From positions 3,348,001 to 3,412,000 of the forward strand of contig NZ_CP091788.1 of NCBI RefSeq assembly GCF_022024055.1: DNA of 64,000 bases. Direction: 5' to 3'. The notes below the pieces were generated by a model. The model saw nothing but the letters and a program-made list of their open reading frames with translations. It was not told where the DNA came from and did no database searches. The DNA is from Prevotella sp. E2-28 (GTDB taxonomy: Bacteria > Bacteroidota > Bacteroidia > Bacteroidales > Bacteroidaceae). The position numbers and the translations under genes were made by a program. Shown one piece after another: positions 1 to 9,534 of this stretch. The first letter of the stretch is position 1. Every line of letters starts with the position of its first letter.

Positions 1-741
1 GCGGCGCCAATTGTCATATTCACTCAGGTCAACCTGATCGGAAGCCAGTCCAAGATAAGGCTCTACGTTCAGATAACCATTTGGACCTGTGTAGAAACGG
101 AACTGCAATCCACCGTGTCCCTCAACGGCATTTCCCCATTTTCCTTTATAGTTATTCAACTTTGCCTTCTGTGCACCAAAACCTAGCACAGTACCAATAC
201 CCAACATACGCGTTGGCTGATAACCCTCAAGGAATGAAGACAGGTCGAATACGTGATCTACCTTAAAGCCTAGACGTCCGTACATGCGGTCATAATACTT
301 CTGATAACCCAGACCGCCATGCACTTTCAAGCGAAAAGAGTTGTATTTACCTACCTGGATACCAACAGCGAAATGGCCTGTTGTCATAGGGTCGAAACTG
401 AAGTTATCAGAAAAAGGAATAATCTGTTCAGCACCAGCACCAGCCTGAAGATACAGATTGTCAAACCAATGCTTATGATTATCTTCGTTGATACCTCGGT
501 CACGGATATCCATGATATACTTGGCATAATCCTCAAAACCCTTTATCTTGGCGCTATCAACCGGTTCTCTGGTCTTCTTATCGTCATCAGTCAAGAAGGG
601 GTTATCCTCCACCTCACCCAGCGAGTCAGGCGGCAGAGCCTTTTCCTTCTTGTTGGCTAACGGATCAATAATCTGAGCCGTGACAGTCATTGCCATGCAC
701 CATATCAAGAGTGTAAGAGTTATTATGCGAGTTATCTTCAT
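1..741 (-). CDS. Outer-membrane beta-barrel protein, C-terminus cut by window edge
   Basis: The reading frame opens at an ATG at 741 and runs leftward out of the window, so at least 247 residues are visible. The N-terminus is a signal peptide (MKITRIITLTLLIWCMAMTVTAQ) ending in a typical TAQ cleavage site. A short polar linker with a 'DPLANKKEKALPPDSLGE' stretch follows. After that come alternating amphipathic strands rich in Gly, Tyr and Phe ('LYLQAGAGAEQIIPFSDNF', 'FRLKVHGGLGYQKYYDRMYG', 'GLQFRFYTGPNGYLNVEPYLG'), the pattern of an outer-membrane barrel. It lies 43 bp after the OmpA-domain gene, so it is probably the last visible gene of the fimbrial operon. The missing end could carry an OmpA peptidoglycan-binding domain, but that cannot be seen. 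Confidence 0.75.
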   Translation of the reverse strand, partial: MKITRIITLTLLIWCMAMTVTAQIIDPLANKKEKALPPDSLGEVEDNPFLTDDDKKTREPVDSAKIKGFEDYAKYIMDIRDRGINEDNHKHWFDNLYLQAGAGAEQIIPFSDNFSFDPMTTGHFAVGIQVGKYNSFRLKVHGGLGYQKYYDRMYGRLGFKVDHVFDLSSFLEGYQPTRMLGIGTVLGFGAQKAKLNNYKGKWGNAVEGHGGLQFRFYTGPNGYLNVEPYLGLASDQVDLSEYDNWRR

Positions 742-784
742 CGTTGTATGTCAAATATTCTAAGTAGCATTGAGGATGTTTTTC

Positions 785-3607
785 CTACTCTGCTGTCTCT
801 CTCGATTCTGTCTCCTCCGTCGAACCGTTCTGCTCGTCGTAGTTAATCACGCCGTCTTTCACCATCTTCAGCAGTTCAGCTTTACGTTTGTCATCTTCCT
901 TCTTGCGCAGACGGAAAATCTTCTTGTAGGTCGGTATGCGACTCACCTTATAGGCGTGGTTCTTCTTCTTGCGCAGCTCCTCATTGATATAGCCTTCGTT
1001 GAAGTAGTATTTCATCATGGCCTTGTCGGGCGACTTATCCAAGTCGAAACTCTTCCAGAAATAAGCTATATAATAAGGGAAATCATCTGTTGGAATGGTC
1101 TCGTCACCATAGCTGATAGAGTCATCGTCCTCCTGAAGCGGATAGACAAACTTCTCCTGACCATCGCGCGTAGCCCAGAGCAGTCCCATGAGGTACCACT
1201 TCTTAGGGTTATTATCATCCATCAGGGTGACATAGTCCCAAGCCTCAGTATTACGCTTATTCAACGTGGGGAACTCAGTATAAAGCACAGCACGGTTATC
1301 AGCAGCAGCATTCTCAAGCATGGTCAATGCATCTCTGAATTCTCTCTTCTGCTGATTGCTTCGACGGTCGGCAGGAATCTTCACCAGATCTTTAAAGTTG
1401 ATGAAGTTAACCAACTCCTGCACACCCTTCAGGTCAGGATAGTCGCGCTTCAACTTGTTAACCAGTCCCTTTGCACGGGCTGGTTCGTTGAGCATATAGA
1501 ACATCACTGCCTGATTCAGGATAATTTCCGGACGGTTGAAGGTAATATCACTTCCCTGATTATGGTCGTTGAAGGTGAAGAATCTCTTTGATTCGTCAAT
1601 CAGCGGCTTCAGCATCATCGTGTCAGGCGTTCCCTGACGGAGCTTCAGCAGAGCCATACGGTTAATGATATAGGGTGCAAACTGACTTTCAATATCACCA
1701 TTCTTCGTGATGACGCGATCGTAGGCAATCTCAGTCAGTCGGTCTAGCTCCAGACTATCCTTTATCTCAGTGAAGATATTGAAGTAGTCACCATTAGAGA
1801 ACATACGGTTAGGACTCTTCTTATAGATTTCAGCAGCCTCTTTTGCAGTCAGCACCTTCTGGGCGAAATACTCATAAGTAAAGGTGATTCGACACTGGCT
1901 CTCCACAATAGGTTTGATGGTCTCCTTATAATTAGGATAAGCAGCAATCTTACGCCAAGCCACCTCACGCTGACCATTTGATGATGCAATACACTCACGC
2001 ACGAAGGCAGCCTCTTCCATCAATCCTGCTTTCTCGAGCAACTCAGCTGTATGATCCCAAGTATCAATCACAGCAGAGATTGACACGTTTCTCAATGTGG
2101 GTGAGTTAATCTTGGTCTTTGCCACCTCAGCACGTCCCTGTGCCAGTCGGCGGTTAGTTGCCTCGGAACCGTCAGGTGAGGCGTAGGCTGTGAGCGAACC
2201 CTTCGTCAGCTGACCACCGCTAGATACGATATCATGCATATCGGCATGAATCTGGTTGATGGTAGCAAGGTAAGCCGAGTCTTCAATCAGCTTGGTAGAA
2301 CCGTGTTCAAAGAACATACCAAGGTCCTTTGGCGGAATGCTCACACGACCCTCTTCAGGCTTCTGATAGAACAGATCTCTGTCGAGTTCAAATTCAGCCA
2401 CAGTGTTATTGGCCTCCAAGAACTTAAACGGACGCACATGCAGGCAGGTGCCTGGGAAAATAGCATCATAGTAAGCATGATGATAGTCTTCCATGGTGTA
2501 TCTCACCATTCCTCTGTAAGTCTTCTTCTTATCGGGCTTACGGAAGGAAATCGTAGTATCAACAAGGATATGACCTCTATCGTGCTTCAGCTTATCTATG
2601 GGCTTGATATAACCCAATACAGCCATCACGGTGTCTTTTTCCACTTGCGAGATATTGGTGATAATACGCTCATGCTTCACCTCCTGCTTGAACTTTGGAT
2701 TACCGTTCGCATCAACACCATCTTCAATCAGTCGGCCACGGCTGTCTTTGAGTGCCATGGTATAGGTGGTGTCGCGCCACGTGGTATCGCTTCGAATAAA
2801 AATCTTGGTGCTCATCACACGGGCCTGTCCAAGTGTATCTTTATTGGAATAATCGAAGTCTTTACGTTTGTCTTGCAGTTCATGGTATTCAGCACCTTCA
2901 TAGACGGCAGGACGCAGGTAGGCAATCGTATCGTCCGTCTGACAATCGATAGCGTATGGCAACAGGATAATACGTGACTTACTCTCACGAATCTCAGCAG
3001 GAAGCTGATTCAGACTAATCTGGAAATGCTCGAAGCCATCTTCGAAGTCGAAGTTATAGCCAGAGTCACCGCCACCCTGAGCCTCACCAAACTTGGTGGT
3101 ACCCTTCTTACTCAGAATATCTACAGTGACCTTATACTTGAACTTGTTGCTTCCTAAGCTTTTGCATTCCACGCGGAATTCCTGGTCAGGTGAGTCACTA
3201 ATAGTGGTACCTTCCCATCTGCCGTTACCATCGCGGTGTTTAACAAGAAAGATATGGTTATCCTCATCGAGGATGATGACACCCGTTGTTGCCAAACCTT
3301 CGAAAGTAAATGTACCTTTGGTAGAGGTCTTACCAGCCTCTTTCTTCAGGATATCTCTCAGTTCTGCATCCGAGGCATAGTCAACGTCACGTGCTTTTTT
3401 CATTTTGCGTGCCAGCTCTACGGCTTTCTGTACATTCGACCAGTGGCCATAGGTGATACGCTTATGGATTTCTTTTACAGAGTCGCTTACTTCAGAATCC
3501 TTGAAGACAACTTCATATTCATATTCATTTTGAGCAATAGCCATGTTTACTCCCACAAATATGAAAGCAGCTAAAGCAATGAATCTATATATAAAACTCT
3601 TTGTCAT
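785..3607 (-). CDS. Large periplasmic/outer-membrane protein with OmpA-like domain
   Basis: This 940-residue protein has a signal peptide (residues 1-26, ending NMAIAQ). Residues 30-420 are beta-rich and not recognised. Residues about 425-520 look like an OmpA-like domain ('FFEHGSTKL...LTAYASPDGSEATNRRLAQGRAEV'), which in this superfamily binds peptidoglycan. Residues 560-940 are helical and resemble TPR/Sel1-like repeats, ending in a very charged tail. Large OmpA proteins of this shape accompany Bacteroidetes fimbrial loci and are thought to anchor or assemble surface structures. That role is inferred here from position: it follows the fimbrillins and a DUF3575 gene on the same strand. The exact family (for example DUF3868-like) is uncertain. 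Confidence 0.7.
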   Translation of the reverse strand: MTKSFIYRFIALAAFIFVGVNMAIAQNEYEYEVVFKDSEVSDSVKEIHKRITYGHWSNVQKAVELARKMKKARDVDYASDAELRDILKKEAGKTSTKGTFTFEGLATTGVIILDEDNHIFLVKHRDGNGRWEGTTISDSPDQEFRVECKSLGSNKFKYKVTVDILSKKGTTKFGEAQGGGDSGYNFDFEDGFEHFQISLNQLPAEIRESKSRIILLPYAIDCQTDDTIAYLRPAVYEGAEYHELQDKRKDFDYSNKDTLGQARVMSTKIFIRSDTTWRDTTYTMALKDSRGRLIEDGVDANGNPKFKQEVKHERIITNISQVEKDTVMAVLGYIKPIDKLKHDRGHILVDTTISFRKPDKKKTYRGMVRYTMEDYHHAYYDAIFPGTCLHVRPFKFLEANNTVAEFELDRDLFYQKPEEGRVSIPPKDLGMFFEHGSTKLIEDSAYLATINQIHADMHDIVSSGGQLTKGSLTAYASPDGSEATNRRLAQGRAEVAKTKINSPTLRNVSISAVIDTWDHTAELLEKAGLMEEAAFVRECIASSNGQREVAWRKIAAYPNYKETIKPIVESQCRITFTYEYFAQKVLTAKEAAEIYKKSPNRMFSNGDYFNIFTEIKDSLELDRLTEIAYDRVITKNGDIESQFAPYIINRMALLKLRQGTPDTMMLKPLIDESKRFFTFNDHNQGSDITFNRPEIILNQAVMFYMLNEPARAKGLVNKLKRDYPDLKGVQELVNFINFKDLVKIPADRRSNQQKREFRDALTMLENAAADNRAVLYTEFPTLNKRNTEAWDYVTLMDDNNPKKWYLMGLLWATRDGQEKFVYPLQEDDDSISYGDETIPTDDFPYYIAYFWKSFDLDKSPDKAMMKYYFNEGYINEELRKKKNHAYKVSRIPTYKKIFRLRKKEDDKRKAELLKMVKDGVINYDEQNGSTEETESRETAE

Positions 3608-3644
3608 AAACGGACTCTTTATATATCTTGTGATTAGTAATTTC

Positions 3645-4199
3645 TTATCTAAGCATATAGGTTATTGACACGCCAATACGTGTAGGCAGGAGTGTGTAAC
3701 CTAAAGCGTTGGGACGATGGAAACCAGCTGTAGTGTGGTCTGAATCGTAATAATCGCCTTTGAAATATTCCTTATGGCTATAGGCAATCATGCCGAAACC
3801 TGAATAGAAATCCAGGTTCACACGATGCGAGAGTGGCAACACATAGCCAAAGATAAGGCCTGCACCGATGGCATTACCATTATATACCTTGCCAGACCAT
3901 GTGATGTCATAAGCAACCGCCATTGTTCCTACGCCTACGAAGAAACTATTCATAGGACGTCCAGAAAAGAAATAGCGGTATTCCGGCTGCAGACCCAGCA
4001 TCTGGACTTTTTGTCCCCAGGGGTGATAGCTGCCGAAAACATGAAGACCCACAACCGAACGCTCACCAACGACTACCTCGGCACCCGCATTCGGAATCAT
4101 CAAGGCATCCATCAGCATATTAGAGCTAATAGCCACCTTCTGTGCATGAAGTGGCACCAGCGTCATTGTCAGCAATACGATTATAAGCAGCTTCTTCAT
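3645..4199 (-). CDS. DUF3575-family small outer-membrane protein
   Basis: The protein is 184 residues from the ATG at 4199. An upstream in-frame ATG at 4241 would place 14 polar residues before the signal peptide and is less likely. The signal peptide is MKKLLIIVLLTMTLVPLHAQ. The mature part begins 'KVAISSNMLMDALMIPNAGAEV', with the 'N...DA...PN.G.E' pattern typical of DUF3575. Short barrel strands follow ('LQPEYRYFFSGRPMNSFFVG', 'NLDFYSGFGMIAYSH'). DUF3575 proteins recur in Bacteroidetes fimbrial operons. Their function is not known, but outer-membrane placement is expected. It is encoded between the OmpA-domain gene and the fimbrillins, all on the minus strand. Confidence 0.78.
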   Translation of the reverse strand: MKKLLIIVLLTMTLVPLHAQKVAISSNMLMDALMIPNAGAEVVVGERSVVGLHVFGSYHPWGQKVQMLGLQPEYRYFFSGRPMNSFFVGVGTMAVAYDITWSGKVYNGNAIGAGLIFGYVLPLSHRVNLDFYSGFGMIAYSHKEYFKGDYYDSDHTTAGFHRPNALGYTLLPTRIGVSITYMLR

Positions 4200-4277
4200 C
4201 TTTGTTTTTTTTGAGAAGGATATGCCTGCACACGTTGCCATGCTCAGGCATATCCTTAAATAGATTTACATTCTGAA

Positions 4278-5480
4278 TTAGTTAAATTCAAGAGGATTAA
4301 CAACATCTCCCTGATCAGAGTCATCCCATTGTTGTAACGTAGCACGAAGAGTGACTTCACGTGGACCGGCAATTTGCAAGACAACACGATATGTCTTACC
4401 AGTCTCGAAGTCTTTATTTGCGTCTAATTGCAATTCAATAGGTCGCTCAGCAGGGAAGACCTGACCACTAGTGTCGCAAAGATCAACCCATACTTTGAAA
4501 TGCGTAAAACCTGCTTGTACAGCCTTTGCATCGGGCACAGGCAACATAATAGGATCACCTATGTCGATAAGGTCGTCATTGTTTACTTGTGACGTAGCGG
4601 GATCAAAAGGACCATCATTAGTACGAAGATTCAAATTTTGAGTCGCATTAGCTGACCAGTCGAACTCGATAGTGCCCGCAAGGTCACCACCAGTACCGTT
4701 GGTTGGTCTATCACAAACAATCAATGTAGCAGATGCAGGTACAGCCTCCAGTGTCACGCTCTGTACCATCATGGTGTTAGCGTCGTCATATTCATGCCCT
4801 GGCTTATTAGGATCTGCAACACCCTTGACGCAGAACTGAAGTCGCATCAATTTGTGTTCCAATGCCAAGGTAGGATATTTATCGCCATAACCATCTTGAC
4901 GGAAGTAACGTGCACAATAGCGATACTTCTCATGAGTATCCGACATATCTGCGCCTAACGAACGACCCCAGATGATATCTGTTGTACCATCAAGGTTCGC
5001 GTAGTGAACTGTGCGGCGTCCATCGGTAGTAGTTACCTCAGAATCGGCCACACGAGGATAATAGGCGTAGAAACGATAGCTATACCAGCTACCTACAGGA
5101 TACCAACGATGTTTATCACCTGTAGGCCAAGTTACGTCAATATTAGTATGATCAACATCTTTAACGGCATTAGCTTCAACGTTATTCCACCATACGGCCC
5201 ATTCGTTTACAGCTGGATCCCATGAGATAGCCTGCTCGTCTGGATTAATATTCAGCTTATGGGTGGCAAGCATAAAGATGCCAAGCCCATTAGCCTCGAA
5301 CAATCCATCGGCATCACTCTCAATACTACCACGAGTAGTAGATCCAGAGCCTCCAGCTGACAGTTTAATCTCTACCATGCCTTCTTCTGTGAGGATGTCC
5401 TGTGAGACTTCTTCCTCGCTAGAACAAGCAACTAAGAGAGCTGCCAAAGCCAACGGTGTTAATGTTTTGCTGATTCTCAT
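4278..5480 (-). CDS. Fimbrillin-family lipoprotein (Mfa-like), first of three
   Basis: This 400-residue protein has a lipoprotein signal (MRISKTLTPLALAALLVACSS, Cys19). A 'TTRG' motif at residues 48-51 is the position where type V pilins are trimmed after Arg in Porphyromonas. The body shows the fimbrillin-like pattern: 'YRFYAYYPR', then 'LALEHKLMRLQFCVKG' (the conserved H.L.RL.F strand), and near the C-terminus 'FETGKTYRVVLQIAGPREVTLRATLQQW'. By homology it would be an assembled fimbrial subunit or a minor tip/shaft component. It follows the next fimbrillin gene by 32 bp and belongs to the same operon. Whether it is a shaft or tip protein cannot be decided from sequence alone. Confidence 0.85.
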   Translation of the reverse strand: MRISKTLTPLALAALLVACSSEEEVSQDILTEEGMVEIKLSAGGSGSTTRGSIESDADGLFEANGLGIFMLATHKLNINPDEQAISWDPAVNEWAVWWNNVEANAVKDVDHTNIDVTWPTGDKHRWYPVGSWYSYRFYAYYPRVADSEVTTTDGRRTVHYANLDGTTDIIWGRSLGADMSDTHEKYRYCARYFRQDGYGDKYPTLALEHKLMRLQFCVKGVADPNKPGHEYDDANTMMVQSVTLEAVPASATLIVCDRPTNGTGGDLAGTIEFDWSANATQNLNLRTNDGPFDPATSQVNNDDLIDIGDPIMLPVPDAKAVQAGFTHFKVWVDLCDTSGQVFPAERPIELQLDANKDFETGKTYRVVLQIAGPREVTLRATLQQWDDSDQGDVVNPLEFN

Positions 5481-5512
5481 TATAAGATGATGAAAATTGA
5501 TTAATCTGATTA

Positions 5513-6739
5513 TTAGATGTTTGCGTCTGGATCGATCTCAACGTTACCACCGTCAACCCAAGGAGCAAGGATAGTCTTAACCTTGATTTCCTCAAGACCG
5601 TAAACGATTACCTGAACATTGTAAGAAGAACCAGCCTCAGCAACTGCGTCTACAGCACCAGGAATAGTAATGTCAGTTACATAAGGATCCATATTGATCT
5701 CTTCCTCACCAGTAGTAGGATCTGCAGCAGGACTCCAAGTAACCTTAGTCTGCTTCATAGCAATTTCCATACGATAGGTGTGATCGCCAGGAGCAACCAG
5801 CAGAGCCTCACCAATTGCATGAACAGTAGGATCCCAAGCTACATTTGTACCAGCCAGTGAGAAGATATTCAGAGCATCCAGATTACCATCACCGTCAGCG
5901 TCAGCATTCTCTTTCAGCTCCAGTTTAGTATAACCAGTAAGAGTTGTAGCATCAGCAGCATCCCAGTTAATAGTTGGCTCAAATGCATTTGCGGTAGAAG
6001 CAAATACCAACTCACCGGTTGTCTTTGAATAAACACGGATTGCAGTAATCTGTACGGGATAGGTTGCATCAGCAGCATCAGCATTACCAGCCTTAACCTG
6101 GAAAGTCAGACGGCTCAGCATGTGCTTGAAGTTCAGCTCTGGATTTACGTCCTTACGAGCAGAATAAGCTGAGAAGAACTTAGTGGTACCTGTTGTTCCA
6201 GCAGCAGCATCCAAAGCAGCAGCAGCAGCAGCCTTATCACACTGAGCAGCCATCACATCCTCAGAACCAGTGATAGCAACAGGAACTGTATAAGCATCAC
6301 CAGCAGCATTCAGTGCAGGAGCAGCAGTCTCGGCACCATCAGTACGATAACCGAAGAAATCGAAGTTACCAGAAGCAGGATAGAACTTGGTCTCACCGCT
6401 AGTAGCAGTAGCATAAGTTACAGAACCATCCTCACCAGCAGGTGTCTGGAACTCTTCATTGTCATAGATAGCTGTACCCTGATTCTGAGCCAGGTTCAAT
6501 GTACCCTGATCAAACATGTAGATCTGAACAAGTTCTCCGTTCCATTTGTTAGTAGTAGTAGCGCCAGCAGCACCTACAGAACCAGTACCACGAGTAACGT
6601 TAGTAACGACATTACCCATACCAATCTTAATGGGAACGAGTTCCTCACCGTTAGTACGTTCGTTTGCGACTGTGTCATCAGACGAGCAACTGCTCAGCAT
6701 ACCTGCTGCAGCAAGTGCAATAAACAAATACTTTTTCAT
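5513..6739 (-). CDS. Major fimbrillin-like lipoprotein, Ala/Gly-rich (Mfa-like)
   Basis: This 408-residue protein has the lipoprotein signal MKKYLFIALAAAGMLSSCSS (Cys18) and an Arg50-Gly51 site ('NVTRGTG') at the same residue number as in its downstream neighbour. The conserved strand 'NFKHMLSRLTFQVKAG' and the C-terminal 'SSYNVQVIVYGLEEIKVKTI' plus 'APWVDGGNVEIDPD' fit the fimbrillin fold. Low-complexity Ala-rich stretches (residues about 150-185), acidic composition and a codon choice rich in GCA suggest an abundant surface protein. This makes it the best candidate for the shaft pilin. The A/T-rich leader upstream contains a perfect 14-bp palindrome (6743-6756) and no Shine-Dalgarno sequence, as is usual in this phylum. 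Confidence 0.87.
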   Translation of the reverse strand: MKKYLFIALAAAGMLSSCSSDDTVANERTNGEELVPIKIGMGNVVTNVTRGTGSVGAAGATTTNKWNGELVQIYMFDQGTLNLAQNQGTAIYDNEEFQTPAGEDGSVTYATATSGETKFYPASGNFDFFGYRTDGAETAAPALNAAGDAYTVPVAITGSEDVMAAQCDKAAAAAALDAAAGTTGTTKFFSAYSARKDVNPELNFKHMLSRLTFQVKAGNADAADATYPVQITAIRVYSKTTGELVFASTANAFEPTINWDAADATTLTGYTKLELKENADADGDGNLDALNIFSLAGTNVAWDPTVHAIGEALLVAPGDHTYRMEIAMKQTKVTWSPAADPTTGEEEINMDPYVTDITIPGAVDAVAEAGSSYNVQVIVYGLEEIKVKTILAPWVDGGNVEIDPDANI

Positions 6740-6742
6740 TTG

Positions 6743-6756
6743 CTTAAAATTTTAAG
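6743..6756. promoter_or_regulatory. Perfect palindrome in the leader of the major fimbrillin
   Basis: CTTAAAATTTTAAG is a perfect 14-bp palindrome that ends four bases before the fimbrillin start codon, inside an A/T-rich 75-base gap. It could be an operator, a weak RNA hairpin, or simply an unstructured A-rich ribosome-loading region. No function is claimed. Confidence 0.3.
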
Positions 6757-6814
6757 TTAATAAATAAAGGAATTAAAAAAATAATAATATAATTTCACGT
6801 ATCATATACACAGG

Positions 6815-8281
6815 TTATTCAAAACCCGTATATCCTTCTTTGTCAGGGTCAATGACGATTGGGTCATGTTCTTTCCACCCAGGAAGATTTGCCTTAACTG
6901 CAATTTCCTGAATACCATATACCGCCACCTGAATGACGTATTCATTACCTTTTTCAAACATGGTACCATTGTGGTCCAGTCTGATAGGTACTTCTGTATG
7001 TCCTATAGCAACAGTTCCGTCAGATTTAGGTGCAGAGAACTCCATACGCAACGCATAGACGCTATCAGGAGCCACCAACAGACTGGAACCTAAATCGGTA
7101 GGTGTGCGCTCATACCAATCATATGCCTCATCAGCAGGTTTATAGTTGATAAGTTTAGACTCAAAAGGCAGAGCCGTCATCTTACCACCTACATTCTTCA
7201 CTTCCTGCAGGGTCAGATAGGTACGATCTGTAGCAAGGCTATCGAAAACGATGCCCACCTCGCTACGCTTGCGAGCAGCAGCAGTCAGCGTGGCTTTATA
7301 CATACTCTTCACCTGAACCCTAGTCACAGTAACATCCTTTGCTTTCGGGTCAGCAGCGTATGCCTTAAACTTCAGGCGGGTGAGCGCATGCTCCATATCA
7401 ATAACAGGATGAATATTACGGTGGGCCGTAAACGTGCAGTATCCACCGATATCATAAATTTTTTCTTTTTCTGCTTTACTGAGTCTCTTCCAAGCTTCAT
7501 GGACTTTGTTAAGATAGTTAGCATAGGTATCATCTTTACCTACACGTTCTGGCTCCTCCTTTTCAATCTCATTACGAAGATCATCCGACACGCCATACAA
7601 CACATCCTGCGAACCGTCAATCTGGAACTTATATACAATTTTGTCTGCCTGACGAATCTCGGTCACGCCATTAGTAGGATCTATATCATCGATATGAAAA
7701 GCAAAGAAGTTATATGGCACCTCTTGATTCACCCAACTATAATAGAAGGTGGTGTCCAATGTCTCGCCTTTATAGAAACGACGCGGATAGAGCTGTCCAC
7801 CTTTCAGCATGGTGGGCAATCCAAACTTATAATCCTTACCATCAAGCAGACAGTTTACATTATTCGTAGTGTCAATAAGCGACAAGAGATTTGAAGGCAC
7901 ATTATCCTTAGCATTAACATAATACTGCAAATTCGGCTGGGAGTTCAACAGAGCATTAGGATGATTCTCAAAAACGCCATGTAAACCGTCACGGAAAGCA
8001 AAGACATGGAAAATGGCCTGCTCCATACGTTTCACATTATTTGTATCGCTGCCCTCAATGGCACCAGCACCACGGGTCTTAACGGCAAAGACATTTTGCT
8101 CGTTCACAAAGAGCATGACAGGAACCTGCTCTGACCATGTATCCTCATTATGGATATCAGGCAGACCTTGGGTATAGTCGTACTTCTCTGTATCTGACCC
8201 AGGATAGGACTCAGAGCACGCTCCAAATATGGAGACGGTCAAGGCGACCATTAACGTTTTGACTACATTTCTTCGTGTCAT
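6815..8281 (-). CDS. Fimbrillin-family lipoprotein, larger paralogue
   Basis: This 488-residue protein has a lipobox (FGACS, Cys22) and the same Arg-Gly motif as its two downstream paralogues, here displaced to residues 69-71 ('KTRGAG'). The fimbrillin core is recognisable: 'PYNFFAFHIDD', then 'PVIDMEHALTRLKFKAYA' (H.L.RL.F) and the C-terminal strands 'GNEYVIQVAVYGIQEIAVKA' and 'LPGWKEHDPIVIDPD'. The last two closely parallel those of the 408-residue paralogue. The extra length lies in the middle, in a charged helical insertion around residues 240-285. Its place directly after the anchor gene suggests a basal or minor subunit, but the order of subunits in the fibre is inferred, not seen. Confidence 0.82.
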   Translation of the reverse strand: MTRRNVVKTLMVALTVSIFGACSESYPGSDTEKYDYTQGLPDIHNEDTWSEQVPVMLFVNEQNVFAVKTRGAGAIEGSDTNNVKRMEQAIFHVFAFRDGLHGVFENHPNALLNSQPNLQYYVNAKDNVPSNLLSLIDTTNNVNCLLDGKDYKFGLPTMLKGGQLYPRRFYKGETLDTTFYYSWVNQEVPYNFFAFHIDDIDPTNGVTEIRQADKIVYKFQIDGSQDVLYGVSDDLRNEIEKEEPERVGKDDTYANYLNKVHEAWKRLSKAEKEKIYDIGGYCTFTAHRNIHPVIDMEHALTRLKFKAYAADPKAKDVTVTRVQVKSMYKATLTAAARKRSEVGIVFDSLATDRTYLTLQEVKNVGGKMTALPFESKLINYKPADEAYDWYERTPTDLGSSLLVAPDSVYALRMEFSAPKSDGTVAIGHTEVPIRLDHNGTMFEKGNEYVIQVAVYGIQEIAVKANLPGWKEHDPIVIDPDKEGYTGFE

Positions 8282-8313
8282 TTGTATCTCGTTTTTTATT
8301 GTTTCGTCATTTC

Positions 8314-9534
8314 TTACAGGTCAATAATTACGCCACCCTTTGGTACCCAACTATCTAGACCGTCGTTCTCGTCATTACTCTTCAGAATACTTGCACCATT
8401 GACAACCATATCGGCATCGATAGACAGCGTGGCGTAGTCCTTGGCCTTCTTCACATGCTGGCGATCCAGTGTATAGGTCACCAACTTTGCATTCTGAATA
8501 GTGTGATAGAGATTTATCAACCCCTGGAATTTCTTCGGTGGACGATTCGTTGGATCTGCAGGGTCTTTCACACTACAGCACACCATAATCTGCATGATGC
8601 CAGGCCCTTGATACACATCATCATATTCGCTTGAAATGAGTGTAGGCACGTCTATCATAGCAGTGCAATGCACCTTCTTATTATTATCATTATCTAAAGA
8701 ATCCTTGTTGGCACCGACTACCAACTTGGCCCTGAACATCATCCTAGATGTCTTGGTAATATCGATATAGCCATTGCTCAGATTCACTGAGAAAGGAATA
8801 CCAGACACCTCGGCAAAAACTGAATCGACAGTGAATAGACCTCCCGAAAGGTCCTTTTGGATATCGAATTCAAACGTCAAGCGCTGCGTCAGTCGCTTGG
8901 GGTGGGTAAACACCTCGTGATAAGTACGGTTGGCCACAAGCGATCTTACAGTGAGTGTGTCGTAATACACCGCTCTGACAGCAGGCTGCATATAGCCAGT
9001 ATAGTTATTATAGTCCGTCCATTTCGGGATAATGCGGTTCAACTTTGGCGACTCTTTCTCGTAGGTCTTGAAGTTAAAGTACAGGTCGTGCATATCCACA
9101 TCCTTCTGATAGATGAACTTGTCAACTGACGTATAGTCAATCTCTTCGTTAGAGCCATTGAAGCAGAGGAATTTGTACTCACCACTCTTCACCTTGAAAT
9201 ACTCAATAGTATCAGTCTTGGTCTGGCCAGGATATACCGTAGGCTCCACCACGACATTATTGATGTATTTGCCTTGAGCGGGCTTGTTCTTTGGGCCCAG
9301 ACAGTTAACCATAACCGAACTCTTCCACTGATTGATGACGCGATAGGCCACCACATACATCGAGTCAGGCAGATTCTTGGGATTATCTTGGGTTTTACTC
9401 CAGTCAAAACCATAGCTCACAGAGGCCAGATGGGGATGCTGGTCTGCAGGTTCCGGACAGAGTTCTGTATCAACACACGATGTCAATACACCTGTCATAA
9501 GAGCCATTGTGAATATGATCAGTTTAGTCTTCAT
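8314..9534 (-). CDS. DUF5119-type lipoprotein, probable fimbrial anchor (FimB/Mfa2-like)
   Basis: This 406-residue lipoprotein (LTSC, Cys20) starts 'CVDTELCPEP', common at the N-terminus of Bacteroidetes fimbrial anchor proteins. Unlike the three fimbrillins it has no Arg-Gly trimming motif near residue 50, which is what is expected of an anchor that keeps its lipid and stays in the outer membrane. The central 'PKRLTQRLTFEFDIQKDL' corresponds to the fimbrillin H.L.RL.F strand. It overlaps the upstream DUF3575 gene by 11 bp, so translation is probably coupled. The role is to end and tether the fibre, by analogy with Mfa2/FimB. The family call is by pattern only. Confidence 0.78.
   Translation of the reverse strand: MKTKLIIFTMALMTGVLTSCVDTELCPEPADQHPHLASVSYGFDWSKTQDNPKNLPDSMYVVAYRVINQWKSSVMVNCLGPKNKPAQGKYINNVVVEPTVYPGQTKTDTIEYFKVKSGEYKFLCFNGSNEEIDYTSVDKFIYQKDVDMHDLYFNFKTYEKESPKLNRIIPKWTDYNNYTGYMQPAVRAVYYDTLTVRSLVANRTYHEVFTHPKRLTQRLTFEFDIQKDLSGGLFTVDSVFAEVSGIPFSVNLSNGYIDITKTSRMMFRAKLVVGANKDSLDNDNNKKVHCTAMIDVPTLISSEYDDVYQGPGIMQIMVCCSVKDPADPTNRPPKKFQGLINLYHTIQNAKLVTYTLDRQHVKKAKDYATLSIDADMVVNGASILKSNDENDGLDSWVPKGGVIIDL

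Noticed and set aside
770..1591. Plus-strand frame of 273 codons opposite the OmpA-domain gene
   Set aside because: Antisense frame with no recognisable start region or domain; the minus-strand protein has a signal peptide and an OmpA domain.
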